Assembly: GCA_018296165.2 (NCBI GenBank)
Contig: JACKQL020000050.1
Coordinates: forward strand, 186,001-250,000
Reading direction: 5' to 3'
Length of the DNA stretch: 64,000 bases
DNA from: Termitomyces sp. T153
Taxonomy: Eukaryota; Basidiomycota; Agaricomycetes; Agaricales; Lyophyllaceae
The notes under the pieces were generated by a model, which was not told where the DNA came from, searched no databases, and saw only the letters and a list, made by a program, of their open reading frames with translations. Made by a program: the position numbers and the translations under genes. Of the stretch, positions 10,564-22,929 are shown piece by piece (the first letter of the stretch is position 1; each line of letters begins with the position of its first letter).

Positions 10564-13179
10564 ATGCTCAGTCTTACCAGAAAGACTCTACACGCCACAC
10601 GAGTGTCTATAGCGTTCGAGTTCCCAGCATGTTCGAAATCAAATGTCTGTAGAATGCACCTCTTCAGATCCGCTACCGGGATACGTTCCACAGCCTCTCA
10701 CTCAAGACGCTGCAGGCCAGCACTTGAGTCTCTATCTCGTCGGACTTTCCAACATCTCGCACCAAAGCCTGATGCACCAACTCCTCCCAAACCGACCACA
10801 GGAGGGACAAAGTCGGATATTCCGACTTTAAAGGAGCAGCGAAGGATAGACTGGACAATCCTAAAACGGCTCTTGGTGAACGTTTGGCCACAAAACGATT
10901 GGAAGACTCGAGGGACAGTGCTCCTTGGGTTTGGGCTTCTCATTGGTGGCAAGGTTCGCTCGTGTAGTTCCGCGCCTGAATTAGAGATTCCATTTCCGTC
11001 AGGTCCTCAATGTTCAAGTTCCTTTGGTATTCAAAAGCATCATTGATGCTCTCAACATCGATATCACTGCTACTTCGACTGTCTGGGTTGTGGCAGGAAG
11101 TTTGATTCTTGGATGTAAACTCGACATCATCACCATGTTGAATCAAAACTGACGCAAAAGTTAGATGGCGCGGCTCGCATTGGCGCTACTGTGTTCGGCG
11201 AAATGCTCAACGCGGTCTTTGCTGGCATTGGACAAAGGGCTATACGTAAGGTCGCGAGAGAGACGTTTGAACATCTTCTAAACCTCGACCTTCGTTTTCA
11301 TCTTTCGCGGCAAACTGGGGGCCTAACTCGTGCTATTGATCGTGGCACCAAGTAAGCCAACACTCATGTTGATGTTTTTATATTCACCCAAATATGATAG
11401 AGGTATCACTTTCCTTCTACAAGCCATTATCTTCCGTATTGTTCCTACTGCCTTGGAGATCTCGATGGTGTGCGGAATACTCGTGAGTCCTCATGTAAAC
11501 TCGAATGTATGTGTCCTTACTGTGGCATTTCCAGACTTACAAGTTCGGCTGGAACTTTGCTGCAATCACCCTCGTCACGATGGCAGCCTACACCTGGTTT
11601 ACCATCCGCACGACATCATGGCGGTACGTTATTCTTTGGAACCTTTGGCTCATGTGCTAACTCGTTTCCAGCACTCGTTTCCGTCGAGAAGCCAACAAAG
11701 CAGATAACAAGGCTGCCACTGTGTCTGTAGACTCGCTCATCAACTTTGAGGCTGTAAAGGTGCAGTTTCCGTTCTTCTGTTGCGACAAGTGACTGAATTG
11801 AATCCCTGCAGCACTTCAACAATGAAAAGTATGAAGTCGCGCAGTACGACAAGCACCTCTCAGAGTATGAAAAATCCTCGGTCAAGATTACCACGTCCCT
11901 GGCATACTTGAATTCTGGTCAAAACATCATCTTTTCTTCAGCGTTGACTGCATGCATGTTTTTGGCGGCTCAAGGGGTTATTCAAGGTGCGCATGTACTC
12001 AGAGTATTTTTTGACTCAATGCTCCTTAATGACGAAACATAGGAACAATGACCGTCGGCGATCTCGTAATGGTCAATCAGCTAATTTTCCAGTTATCACT
12101 GCCACTCAACTTCTTGGGTACGATCTACCGCGAAATGAGGCAAAACCTGCTGGACATGGAAGTCTTGTTCAAACTCGTCGAAGAAAACTCTCCCCCTCAG
12201 GTTCGTTATCCTACAATCATCATCACCTCCTACTAATGTGATAATAACCTCTCCCCGTCAGGACAGACCCAATGCTTCACCCCTCCGCATCAACGGCGGC
12301 TCTATCCGCTTCGAAAACGTCACATTCGGCTACCACCCAGACCGTCCCATCTTCCGCAACCTTTCCTTCACCGTCCCGGCCGGCAAAAAAGTCGCCATTG
12401 TTGGCCCTTCCGGCTGTGGCAAGTCCACCGTCTTCCGCCTGTTGTATCGCTTCTATGACCCAGCCTCCGGCCGCATCTTTATCGACGATCAGGACATCCA
12501 TAATGTGCGCATGGACAGCCTCCGCCGTTCAATCGGTGTCGTCCCACAAGATACGCCGCTCTTCCACTCGGATATCATGCATAATATCCGCTATGGAAGA
12601 CTTGATGCTGGAGACGAGGAAGTGAAGGAGGCTGCTGTCAAAGCCAACGTCCATGGAACTATAATGAAGCTGCCAGAGGGGTACAACACCCAAGTCGGCG
12701 AGCGGGGTCTGATGATCAGTGGTGGAGAAAAACAGAGACTTGCTGTTGCACGAGTGCTACTCAAAGACCCTCCAATCTTATTCTTTGACGAAGCGGTGAG
12801 ATTTGCCGTCTTACATGTCGTCACCCCATCGTGACATATTTGATGCAGACATCGGCATTGGATGCTCACACTGAATCGGAACTAATGAAAAACATCAACA
12901 ACACCCTGCTGGACAAAGCCCGTACCAGCATCTTCATCGCTCATCGCCTCAGGACCGTGGTTGAAGCTGGTAAGTTCGCCCAATGTCGTACCTTTCTGTA
13001 CTACTGCTCGCTCACAATTCCTGTAAGACCTCATCATCGTCATGAAAGACGGCTATGTTGTCGAACAGGGTACTCACGACGAGCTGCTCAAGCAACGTGG
13101 TCTGTATTACAGCATGTGGCAACAACAGGCAACACTGGAAGGACTCAAGGCCGAGACAGAAGAGGATCTTACAGCTTGA
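10564..13179 (+). CDS. ATM1: Mitochondrial iron-sulfur cluster ABC transporter Atm1
   Basis: Atm1 is the half-size ABC exporter of the inner mitochondrial membrane that passes a sulfur-containing product to cytosolic iron-sulfur protein assembly. Eleven exons: 10564-10953, 11003-11114, 11165-11351, 11401-11482, 11535-11623, 11672-11759, 11812-11986, 12043-12200, 12262-12795, 12849-12969 and 13028-13179. Introns are 48-61 bp, GT-AG, and the frame gives 695 residues, normal for the family. The N terminus is rich in Arg and Ser with few acids, a mitochondrial presequence. A six-helix membrane domain follows, then the nucleotide-binding domain: Walker [10 protein letters not shown] (about 12403), signature ISGGEKQRL, Walker B ILFFDEA split by the ninth intron, and H-loop IAHRL. 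All catalytic residues are present and no disruption was seen. Confidence 0.97.
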
Positions 13180-13561
13180 CTATTAGATTAGGCTTTAGAA
13201 TAAATAGATTCTTATGTCCGTTCATTGAGATGGAACAAATGCAATTTGCTCGGCGCGATCCTCCCTAGAATCTTCCTCTCACAGTGACTTTGAGTCCAGA
13301 ACCTAATATTTTTCTGTTCACCCTTCCACTCCAGCGCTTAAACGAAGCGCCACTTTTTAGGCAAGCATCTCTGAGGAGCTCATCACTTAAGGAAATCTGG
13401 TAGATTTCTGAAGAAACACCTGTTAAAAACAGGTTAAGTGATTTCTAATACGTGTTTCTCCAGATATACCTTTCACAATGCGCTCATCCAGAAATCGATC
13501 GATCAAGAATTGTAAATGTGATAAGATAACAACTTTTTTGGCTTCTTATCTCTTCAACGAC
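13180..13561. other. ATM1-ZPR1 intergenic region with a nested fold-back
   Basis: This 382-bp gap ends ATM1 and precedes ZPR1 on the same strand. It contains a nested inverted repeat: ATCACTTAA (13382-13390) with TTAAGTGAT (13434-13442), enclosing ACCTGTT (13418-13424) with AACAGGT (13428-13434). Flanking AGAAACAC and GTGTTTCT form a further pair. It could be a small MITE remnant or an RNA 3'-end hairpin; neither is shown. Confidence 0.5.
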
Positions 13562-15322
13562 ATGGCGCAGAACGAAACGCTTTTCCCTGCAATTGGATCC
13601 CTTGCAGTCAAGGCTGATGAGACTTCTGACGTTCCAAAAGGAAATACCGACGATGCCGAGGACAAAGTCGTTCAGGAGGTCAACTCTCTCTGCATGAATT
13701 GCCATGAACAGGTCAGTTTCATCGCGGCCATATGAACTATCTATGCCTCTGAACGACACCAGTAGGGCGTTACGCGGCTCATGCTAACGAGCATCCCTTA
13801 TTTCCGCGAAGTCATCGTCATGTCTTTCCGATGCGAGCATTGCGGGGCGACGAACAATGAAATTCAGTCCGCAGGAACTATCCAGGGTGAGGCACTTTCT
13901 CTCTCTCGTATCTGCACATAATTTGAGCACACGACAGAGGAGGGTACTGCGTATACAGCCCGGATCCTTGCTCGATCTGACCTCGACCGCCAAATCGTGC
14001 GATCACCGAGCTGCGAGGTTCTCATTCCCGAGCTCGAGTTGACTCTTCCACCAACGTCGCGGGGACAATTGACAACTGTCGAGGGACTCATCCGGAATAT
14101 GTACGCCGACTTGAACATGGACCAGCCTCTGCGACGGATTCAGGATCCAGAGGGCGCTGTTACAATCGAAGGTCTTCTTGGAAAACTAAAAGCCATACTT
14201 GGCGACGAGGACCAGGAAGAAGATGCGGAGGACGAGGTCAAACTGGGAGAGCTAAATACTAAACGAGCATCCGACAAAGATGCACCGCTCCCTGCCTTCA
14301 CAATCAAACTAGATGATCCTGCTGGAAATTCCTGGATCGAGTTCATTGACAGTATGGCGGACCCCAAATGGAACATGCGGAAGTATCGGCGTACGTTTGA
14401 GCATAACGTGACTCTTGGGTTGGTTTCAGCCGATGGAAATGTGGTAGCCATCAACGAGAAAGACGAGATCACTAACGATGCAATCACCGACGACGAAGTG
14501 TTTGTATTCCATGGCCACTGTTCAAGTTGTGGTCACCCCTTGGATACAAAGATGAAAAAAGTTACGATCCCCTACTTTAAAGTATGTCCATCCCTTTTGT
14601 TGTTTCTGGGATTGTAATCGACTTTTACTAGGATATACTCATCATGTCTACAAACTGTGATCGATGTGGATATCGTGACAACGAAGTCAAATCAGGATCG
14701 GCGATATCTGAGAAAGGGAAGAAAATTATCCTTAAGGTAGAGGATCGGGAGGATCTGAGTCGTGACATTCTCAAGGTGCGTTAAATCTCAGCTATTTCGT
14801 GAGATACATCCGACATTAAATGTCCTCTAGAGCGAGACGGCAGGACTCAGCATCCCTGAAATCGATCTTGTACTGCAGCACGGCACTCTTGGTGGCCGTT
14901 TCACGACACTCGAGGGTATCCTGAACCAGGTCTACGAAGAACTCTCAGACAAAGTTTTCGCCCAAGGCGACGCTTCCGAACCCACCGATCGAGCTGGTTT
15001 CGAGACCTTCTTGAAGAAACTAAAAGAGGCGAGCATCTCATCTTGGCCTACGCCGCAACGCCCCAGTGTCTGACTTTGACACATTTAGGTCATGAACGTC
15101 GAACGCCCGTTTACAGTAATCGTCGATGACCCCCTCGCAAATTCTTATATGCAGAACCTATATGCACCTGATCCAGATCCCAACATGACGATCGAGACAT
15201 ACGACCGGACATGGGAGCAGAATGAGCAACTTGGACTTAACGATATCAAGGTTGAGGGGTACGAGTCCGATGCAAAGAAGGGAGCCAGCGATACTACAAC
15301 AGTAGATGTGAAGGAGTCGTAA
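13562..15322 (+). CDS. ZPR1: Zinc finger protein Zpr1
   Basis: ZPR1 binds elongation factor eEF1A and is required for its folding and for normal growth in yeast. I read six exons: 13562-13711, 13766-13886, 13938-14581, 14632-14775, 14831-15028 and 15089-15322, giving 496 residues (yeast 486). It shows the family duplication: a first C4 zinc finger (CMNC ... CEHC, split by intron 1) with its beta-domain, and a second (CSSC ... CDRC, split by intron 3) with its own. Repeated [14 protein letters not shown] and [14 protein letters not shown] segments are typical. The ATG at 13562 gives [12 protein letters not shown]. Intron 5 (15029-15088) begins GC rather than GT; without removing it the frame stops. 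No damage is evident. Confidence 0.95.
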
Positions 15323-15619
15323 GTATATATATATATATACATAATCATCTTTTCTTTCTCATAAAAACAATTGATGACCCAGAGAGAGCTGGGGACGATT
15401 GACAGAGATATCTGATCGCCCAACATCGCTAGTATCCATATTAAAGTTGAGTGGCGAGTGAAAAGACGCAAAAGATGACTGTTGGGATAGCAGACCCTTA
15501 AGAAACACACCTACATAAAGGAGCGATCACGGCCCGCGTAACCGCGTTGAATTCTCCTTAGCCATCTTTACGGGTCGTACCATCACCTCGTGTAGGGGGC
15601 CGTGAGGGCCGTGAGTCGA
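15323..15619. other. ZPR1 downstream region with TA microsatellite
   Basis: A short (TA)n run lies at about 15325-15340 just after the ZPR1 stop. At 15598-15625 a run of GGCCGTGAG-like direct repeats and a CGTGAG/CTCACG inverted pair surround GTTCGA on the minus strand, a weak Pol III B-box look-alike. No gene is visible. Confidence 0.4.
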
Positions 15620-16355
15620 ACCTCACGACTCTAGTCTGAACTTTTACCTCCAATACTTGTCGTGCTTTCAAGTTTATCACGCATACAACTAGGCCTCATG
15701 CCAGCTTACCCCATACTACATCGACAATAGACCAGTAGCCTCGATGGTACTTACCATTATCCTCGGAGCAGACTCTCCTTGACGGTCCAGAATATCATCC
15801 AAACTTCCTACGAAGCAAGAATGTTGGATTACATGTCGAAGTTCAAGAACAACGATATGACGATAATATTGATAACAACGATGAAATTGATAGCGACGAA
15901 GACAGAGATTCTTATGATCTTATGTGCATCGAACGCTTACAGTATAGGATAGACATACAGAGGGCAACGACGCCTTCATACTCTCAAGAAACAGGCGTTG
16001 GTTATTCAAAAGAAGTGAAAGTTGAGGACATCAGAGGATGGAGTAAGGCAGGATGAGACGAAGAAGGCTTATTCAAACTTGCACATTGTTCATGCGTTGG
16101 TATGCTGCCTGTTTGAGTTACCAAGTTTCTCTCATCTCCTATCATTTAGATCATAGCGGAAGCGATAAAGCATTACGAGGAGATACGAGGACCTGCATCT
16201 GATGGCTGGGCCTGGAAGGAAGGAGACAGATTACTTGAGTTTCTCTCCTTTCTGGCTCGCTATGCAAAACTTTTCAGGGTTGCTATTGGAGTAGGCTGGC
16301 CCAAATTGATCTGATCTGAATGGCCATCTGTTGCAATCGATTATCACAGGAAATA
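15620..16355 (+). repeat. Unit R, copy 1 (partial, CpG-containing)
   Basis: The segment from about 15640 (TTTACCTCCAATACTTGTC) matches 62630-63270 and 27600-28190. It includes the shared coding-like stretch around GGTAC...CATTATCCTCGGAGC and the acidic run. CpGs are retained. Here the 120-codon frame is broken by small indels. It ends near 16355 where similarity to the other copies fades. Confidence 0.75.
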
Positions 16356-16684
16356 CCTACATAACTGAATCACTTCAACGAGCAACCCATCAAGAAGCGA
16401 TCACGGGCTGCGGCGTTGGACGGTGCGATAGTTTCAGCCCTCACACTGTGGATCCTCGTCAAAATAATTGTTCTGTAATGAACGCCTTTTAGGACAAGTA
16501 CGGTGTTTTGAAACATTAAACGCCCACAACCACAACTCGAACTCGATGAATAAATAGTAGTTTATTCTAGGGAATTCCTCAGGCTGGCCCTCCCATATCT
16601 GCATTCACTATTCTTCTGACACTGTCATCCTCTTATCGAAGCCTCACGATCTTTACCCACTCTATACCATCAAATTTCACGTAA
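16356..16684. other. Intergenic, CpG-normal, nothing recognised
   Basis: No gene or repeat family is recognised. The sequence resembles 15520-15540 in a short GCGATCACGG-like motif only. Confidence 0.4.
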
Positions 16685-17345
16685 GGACCAGGTTACTCCC
16701 ATGACGCTACGTTTGAAGAATGTTGTTCTCAGTCACCCTTTACCGCTGTGGATCCTCCAGCTCTGCATTGGGAAGGAAAGACAAGAGCCTATTGTGGCTC
16801 AAGAAGGACTTTCTCAAGGCAGATGAATAATGAGCGTCGTATCGATACGGCCGGGGGTTCGCCCCCCAGCACCCCTCACATAGAAACAGACAATCCGCGG
16901 TCAGTTTACTACGTCATGGCTTCTCTTCCGTTCCTTATGCTTTCACCAATTAGCGGTTATTCGACCTTTAGAGACCTTGGCGTTAAGCAGTTATCCAAAG
17001 ATTGTTCGTCGAAGGGCAAATTCATATGGTCGTGAGTGGTATCACATCACAGCATATAATCAGAGTTCATTAACTTTCAATTTAGCACAAGTAACGAGGT
17101 CTCTTTTGTGAAAGATGGAGAAGGTCACCCCATCTTGAGGTCTCCAAAGATTATAAGCCAAACTATCACGTCACTATTTTTCTGAGCAAAGGAGCTGAAA
17201 ATATTGATCAAGTGTGGGACAATCTGGCTCGTTTGCCTTCGAAGAAAGAGGGGACACTTAAGAACCTGGCCCAGCAGCCCAACAAACGACGGGAGCAAGG
17301 GCCCACGGACACTTGTAGCTGCACTTCCGACGGCGACCGATAGAC
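16685..17345 (+). pseudogene. Unrecognised spliced coding fragment
   Basis: An open frame from about 16685 reads to 17030 without stop, with protein-like text such as LHWEGKTRAYCG and SGYSTFRDLGVKQLS. A good intron (GTGAGT at 17031 to ATTTAG at about 17085) joins it to TSNEVSFVKDGEG. A later stretch in another frame reads NYHVTIFLSKGAENIDQVWD. No upstream ATG exon was found, and the reading frame after 17130 needs a second intron or a frameshift. It is in CpG-normal DNA and may be the 3' end of a host gene, intact or decayed. I do not recognise the family. A GTG at 16748 is not a credible start. Confidence 0.4.
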
Positions 17346-18282
17346 AGACAACGCCGAATTCAGGGAACAAAGCGGTCACAAGTGGGGGAGACAAGACAAA
17401 GAGGAACCTCTCTCGCAGTGTTCGGGAGATTATGTTTACAAGGATCGCAGAGAGAAGGAGAAGGGAGCAGAAGAATGTTTTCTAGGCATCCAGCGTTACT
17501 GCTGTGCGTACATAGTTCAAGTGTAGCTAGTGCAGTGGTGTTCGTGCGGTACTGGTTGCAATGGCATGACCGGGTGGTCACTGGTCAATCTTATCGATGA
17601 TTGATACATCCATACAAACGCCCACTGGCAGAAACATGCATGTGGATGATGTGCCGAGCTTGAAGTCACGTTAAAGTACTTTGAAGTTCTAAATTAAGTA
17701 AAGTGGGCTTTGAAGATAAAGTCGCTTTCCTTTCCGGCAACACTATCTCACGCAGTTGCCCTTGCACTCTACTCATTTGAATGAAGACTGCGCGTGCTGG
17801 GACCATTTCAGATATCTGATATCTGGAGCAACTGTACGATGTTAAACCTTCAACATCCTTTTTTATTGATGTTTTATCTAGAATTTATTTGTGGGACTTG
17901 CCAAACTCTGTGACGACACGCAATTGCATCATCTATCATGTCCTGCACTCATACGACATGCAAATTGAAACAGCATGATCCTTATGTCTGCTACTATTCT
18001 CCTCTAATGTCTCAACAACTAACGTCTTAACAAACTCATTACATGCGTGGAGAAGAAACAATCTCAATGATGTGTATGTTGATATTTTCTGCATAGTAAC
18101 AGAATATTTTAATCAATATTGATGATCTTTTCAGCTAAAACAGTGACTCGGAGGATGAAAACCCAACCACAACTTTCACTAATTTGATACGGCCAGAAGT
18201 ACAAGCCGTCTCTCCCCCTCTACAAACTCATCAACCCCGGGGCGAGTCCAAATCCAACTCAGCCGTACCTTCCGACAGATAT
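17346..18282. other. Intergenic, CpG-normal, nothing recognised
   Basis: Short open frames of about 70-90 codons overlap on both strands around 17125-17600 without motif support. From 17600 to 18282 I see no gene, RNA or repeat. It ends at the Gypsy-A 5' LTR. Confidence 0.5.
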
Positions 18283-18662
18283 TGTTACAATGGTTTTCGT
18301 ACCGTAACTACAAAAGAAAGATTCCCAATATATATCTAAACCATGCTGCAAATTGTAAGCATAACAAAAGCCGAAAACTGTAGGCAGAAAAATGGGAACT
18401 TACTATAGTAATACACCGCAGACGAAAGCCAACAGTAAGAGAGCTAGTAAGAAGGTCAATGAGACCTCGACACGTCAATGATCAAAATCGATCAAAACTG
18501 ACAGCCGAGGCTCGCTTACTGAGTGGCAGTGGTAGCTCGGGTCGGTTACTTCTTAACGGATGCCAAGCTGGTTGTTCCCTGCCCCTCCCAGCTTGACAAC
18601 CTCTCCTACCTCCCTCAAATCGATGAACGGCCGACCCTCAACTGAGCCTAGAGAAAAAGGGA
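18283..18662 (+). repeat. 5' LTR of Gypsy-A, truncated, CpGs intact
   Basis: About 380 bp align with 26290-26683. I count 16 CpGs here; all but one are TpG or CpA (or otherwise lost) in the 3' LTR. Similarity ends at GAGAAAAAGG, after which the 5' copy enters gag and the 3' copy continues as LTR, indicating a deletion of the LTR end and leader. Confidence 0.87.
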
Positions 18663-19640
18663 GATCAGAGCCTGAGGAGGACTTTGTCAAAGAACTCAAG
18701 GATCTATATCCTGAAGCTGTAGACAATGTTGGGCAGGTTTCTTATCTTGATAGAATTTGCAGGGAACATGCACAACTAAGTTGAAGCAATGTGGCTGAAA
18801 TTCACTCCCTCATCAGAAAGTTCAAAGGAGAGGCAAAACTGCTGTTTAAGGTGCTCCATGATAGTACCCTAGTAAACAAATTTATGCAGTGCTTTACCCC
18901 TACTTTTGCAGATGTCATTGAGGACAAACTTCTAAGCAAGTATGGTTTATTCAAAGATGCTGCTAGCCTGTGCATGAGGATGACCAATATTATCTCTCTG
19001 AAGTAATAGCAGTAGTGACAGCTCTAGTGGGCAGGAAGTCTTTGCATTCAGACAGAATAATCAGTGGGGACACAGGGACTGTTGGTACAAAAGAAAGAAT
19101 AAAAGAAGAGGAATCAGAGGAAAAATCGGCCCACCTTCAAGATTCTATCTTGGCAATTGGCAAACAAGTCCAAGCAGTACAATCAGGGTAGGCAGAGTTG
19201 AAAACAGCCTTTCTGACTGCAAGAGTAGAGGGAGCAGCTCCTGCTCTCCATTCCACTCTGGCTACATCCACTGCAGGAGCAAACTGCTTTTACTGTTGGA
19301 AACCAGGACATAGGAGTGAGTTTGAACACTTGAAGTCACATATCCTAAAGGGATGAGTCATATTAATAGAAGGCAGGCCTTGTCTGCCTAACAGGATGCC
19401 TGTTCCTAGAGACCCTTTGAACATGTCTCCCTGTAAAAGAATCAATGCTCTCAATGACCAAGCCATGAACTTGCTTTTTGGTTGGACAGAGGAAAAACCT
19501 GCAGACAATCAAGTCTTTCCTACTTATGTGAATGCAGCTCATGATACCAGGGATGACTTGTTAGAAAAGATCAGTCAAAATGAGTCAGACTGGCTGGCTG
19601 AGGTAGAAAGGAGCCTAGCAAAAATGGGATAGCTGATGTC
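18663..19640 (+). pseudogene. Gypsy-A gag (broken)
   Basis: Gag-like text begins at EEDFVKELKDLYPEAVDN (18676) and continues through FKGEAKLLFKVLHD (18830) and CFTPTFADVIEDKL. A degenerate zinc knuckle CFYCWKPGH lies at about 19288; the last Cys is missing. Stops at 18782 and 19004 and frame changes interrupt it. The open frame 19396-19632 continues after the knuckle. The product would be the particle protein. Confidence 0.75.
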
Positions 19641-20723
19641 AGTGTTGATAAACACTAGAAACACAGCAAACTCCAATGAAGGGCAGCAGCCCAGCTCTAA
19701 GGATTTTTAGAGGGCTTAAGGAAGGTGCCAGGAAGAGAGACCATTTTGCCAAGGGTACCTAAGGCACCTGAGAGACCAGCTGAAAACTCTTGGAGAACAA
19801 AATCAACTCTGCCAGTACAGGATAATGTTGAACCAAAATTTAAGTTACCTTTTGAAAAGGTACCAGCCCTCAATGGGGACAGGAGAAGTCCAGTGCAGGC
19901 CATGGGAAAAGACCCTCCCCTTGGGAATAGAAAAGAGATAGAAAAGGCAATAGATAAAATATGGGGGACAGCTGTTCTACTAACAACTGGGGAATTATGG
20001 GAGATGGCACCTGACCTGAGAAATGCAATGGTACACAAGTTAACTCACAAGCAGACCCCAGAATCTAAGCTTGCCAACTTTGGAGTGCCTAGGGTAGCTG
20101 TCCAGGAACAGGTAGTCATGACAGAGGAGGAACCAAGTCATGTCAATGTTAATGACTTGCCAATGGCAACTTATTTCATTGCTGATGGAACTCAACTAGG
20201 GTTGCCCCCAGGGGCAGTGGTGCATGAGGATTGTGTTGCTACTTACCTAGAACATATTTCTCCAGATAAGAAGCCAGTTGTAGTCTATGTAGCTAGAGAC
20301 CTACAAGTTCTAAGATCCTTGAATCCTGTGGTTAACTGCAAAGAAAGAGTGGAGACAATCATAGATAGTGGATCTCAAATAGTCTGCATGGCTTTAGCTG
20401 AAGCTTTGAGAGTAGGATTGACTTGTGATTCTGATATAAGGTTACACATAGAGAGTGCAAATAAACAGGTGAATGAGTCAGTGGGTTTGGCTCACAATGT
20501 GCCATTCACCTTTGTAGAAGGATTTACTGTGTATCTGCAAGTCCATATCTTTGAGAAGCCTGCTTACACTATATTGCTAGGTAGACCATTTGATACCTTG
20601 ATAGAAAGCAATATTCAGAATCTGCAGGATGGTAGTGCTATCATTATCATCAGGGATCCAAATACTGGAAGAAGGACAGCTTTGCCCACTATAGAGAGGA
20701 AAAGTGTCAAAGGGAGAGCCTAG
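19640..20723 (+). pseudogene. Gypsy-A protease region
   Basis: The longest surviving frame of this element (19725-20723, 332 codons) includes an aspartic protease: active-site IIDSGSQIVCM at about 20356 and the second-loop motif ILLGRPFD at about 20573. The N-terminal 180 residues link gag to protease and have no motif that I know. An amber stop at 20721 separates it from the RT region, where retroviral-type elements of this family are normally continuous. Confidence 0.82.
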
Positions 20724-22691
20724 TGGAGAAGAGGAGACAAAATTTTAAGTTTTGAGGAACTGGTCAATGATCAGGGAGAGATAGCAGTGAGTTTGGGAGA
20801 GACAGAGAATGGGGAAATAGTGCTTACTAGTTACACTGTCCAAAACAGTGGATTTAGTAAGGATGGGTTAAGGGATGCATACTTGCAGGCCTTTGCTACT
20901 AGCAAAGGATGTGAGGGAAAGAATGAGAAAACACTGTCTGCTTACTTAAATGGACAGTTGTCCGAGATTCCTAGGGAGTTGGAAGGTTTCCTGCAGCAGT
21001 AGGAAAACTTGAGGTCAGAAGCAAGTATGGGGGAGGCAGCCCAAGTATTTGGAAAATACAAATCAGTAGCCAGAAAGGTAAAGCCAGTCTTGGGAACCTC
21101 TTCTGAGGAGTTTAGAATAGAGAGACATATTATTGGAGATCCTTTAGCAGATATGCCACAGTTGAGTACCAACCCACCAGAGTTTACACCAACTGGTAGG
21201 TACACTGCAGAGAGTAAGGAAATCATTGATCAAGCTCATAATAATGATTTTCTATGGCCAGAAGAGAAGAAGTTAGTACATCATTTGATGATGTTGCAAA
21301 ATGAGGCTTTTGCATGGGATGATTCACAAAGGGGAAGACTCAAGGAAGAGTATTTTCCACCAGTAGTCATGCCTGTAATTCCACACACACCATGTGTATT
21401 GAAGAATATTCCAATTTCTCCAGGGCTCCATAATAAAATCTGTAAAATGATAAAACAGAAAATTGAAGCAGGAGTCTATGAGCCATCCAATTCTTCATAT
21501 CATTTTTCAATGGTTCACTGTGCTAAAGAAAGATGGAGAAAGTCTTTGCATAGTGCACAGTCTGAAACCTTTGAACAAGGTGACAATTGCCTACTCAGGT
21601 TTGCCATCAGCAACTGAGTTGGCTAGTCACTTTGCTGGTTGTGCTTGTAGTGGAATTTTGAATCTCTATGTTGGATATGATGGAGGGTTTTGGATGTAAA
21701 ATCTAGAGATTATACTACATTCCAAACTCCTTTTGGTGCTTTAAGATTGGTCACACTCCCTATGGGATGGACTAACTCAGTACCTATCTTCCATGATAAT
21801 ATTACTTTCATTTTGAAAGATGAGATTCCCTCTTGGCCATATATTGATGATTTGCCAATTAGGGGACCTCCAACTCAATATGAGTCGCCAGATGGAGGAT
21901 ATGAAGTGATACCTGAAAATCCTAATATTAGAAGATTTGTATAGAAGCACATGCAGAATGTTAATTGTGTACTCCAACAAGTCAAATATGCAGGAAATAC
22001 CTTTTCAGAAAAGAAGTCAGTAGTTTGTGCAGATAAGATAGTGGTAGTTGGTCACAGGTGTTCCTATAAAGGACAGAAACCAGAGACCAAGAAGTTTGCA
22101 ATTATGATGGGCTGGGGAGATTGTAGGGACAAGTCAAAGGTTAGATCATTCTTAGGTACTTGTGGTACTTTGAGGATGTTCATCAAAGACTATGCTAAGA
22201 TAGCAGCCCCCATCAATTATTTAACTCAGAACAATGTGCCTTTTATATGGAGAGAAGAGCAGCATGCTGCTATAGCAAGGATGAAGAAGTTATTGGCTAA
22301 GAGTGCTCCTTTGAAACCCATGGATTATGAGTCAGAGGGAGCAGTGGTGTTGTCTGTGGACACATCTTGGATGGCTGTAGGATTTGGGATTTTTGAAGAA
22401 CATTCTACCAATCCAAAACAATGCACTTGTGCCAAGTTAGGCTCAATCACTTTGAATAAGCAAGAAGCAAGGTTTTCACAACTAAAAAGAGAGTTGTATG
22501 GCTTGATGAGGGCATTACAAGCTAACAAATATTGGCTAGTTGGCTGTAGAAAGTTGGTAGTGGAAACTGATGCCAAGTATTTGAAGGGGATGTTAAGTAA
22601 CCCAGGAGTAGGACCCAATGCTACTATTATGAGGTGGATAGAAGATGTGTTGCTTTATCATTTTATCTTGAGGCATGTTTATGTGAAGTAG
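20724..22691 (+). pseudogene. Gypsy-A reverse transcriptase and RNase H (broken)
   Basis: RT begins near 21110 (IERHIIGDPLADMPQLS), then FAWDDSQRGRLKEEYFPP, then fingers text VLKKDGESLCIVHSL in a shifted frame, and the palm box PYIDD intact at about 21838-21852. RNase H is open from 21951 to 22691 with VDTSWMAVGFGI and ETDAKYLKGML motifs. At least three frame changes and a stop at 21942 break the polyprotein. Confidence 0.85.
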
Positions 22692-22929
22692 CTCAAGAAG
22701 TGTCAGATTTTACTTGGGAATTACACCAAGCACATTTGCAGGAACAAACTCTTTGGAAGGCTATAATGGGAAAGCTACAAGCTGACAAGCTGAATCTAGT
22801 AGCAGTCTTATTTCTGACCATGCCTTTGTTGCCTGCAGAAAATAAAGAAGAAAGTAGGGAAGACACCCAGACATATATGGCATATCAAAAGGGAAGTGAG
22901 AGAGAAGACTGGAATAATTTGTTGCCATT

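Noticed and set aside
15598..15640. tRNA or SINE suggested by a GTTCGA B-box-like motif
   Set aside because: No matching A box, acceptor or D arm; it is a local inverted repeat.
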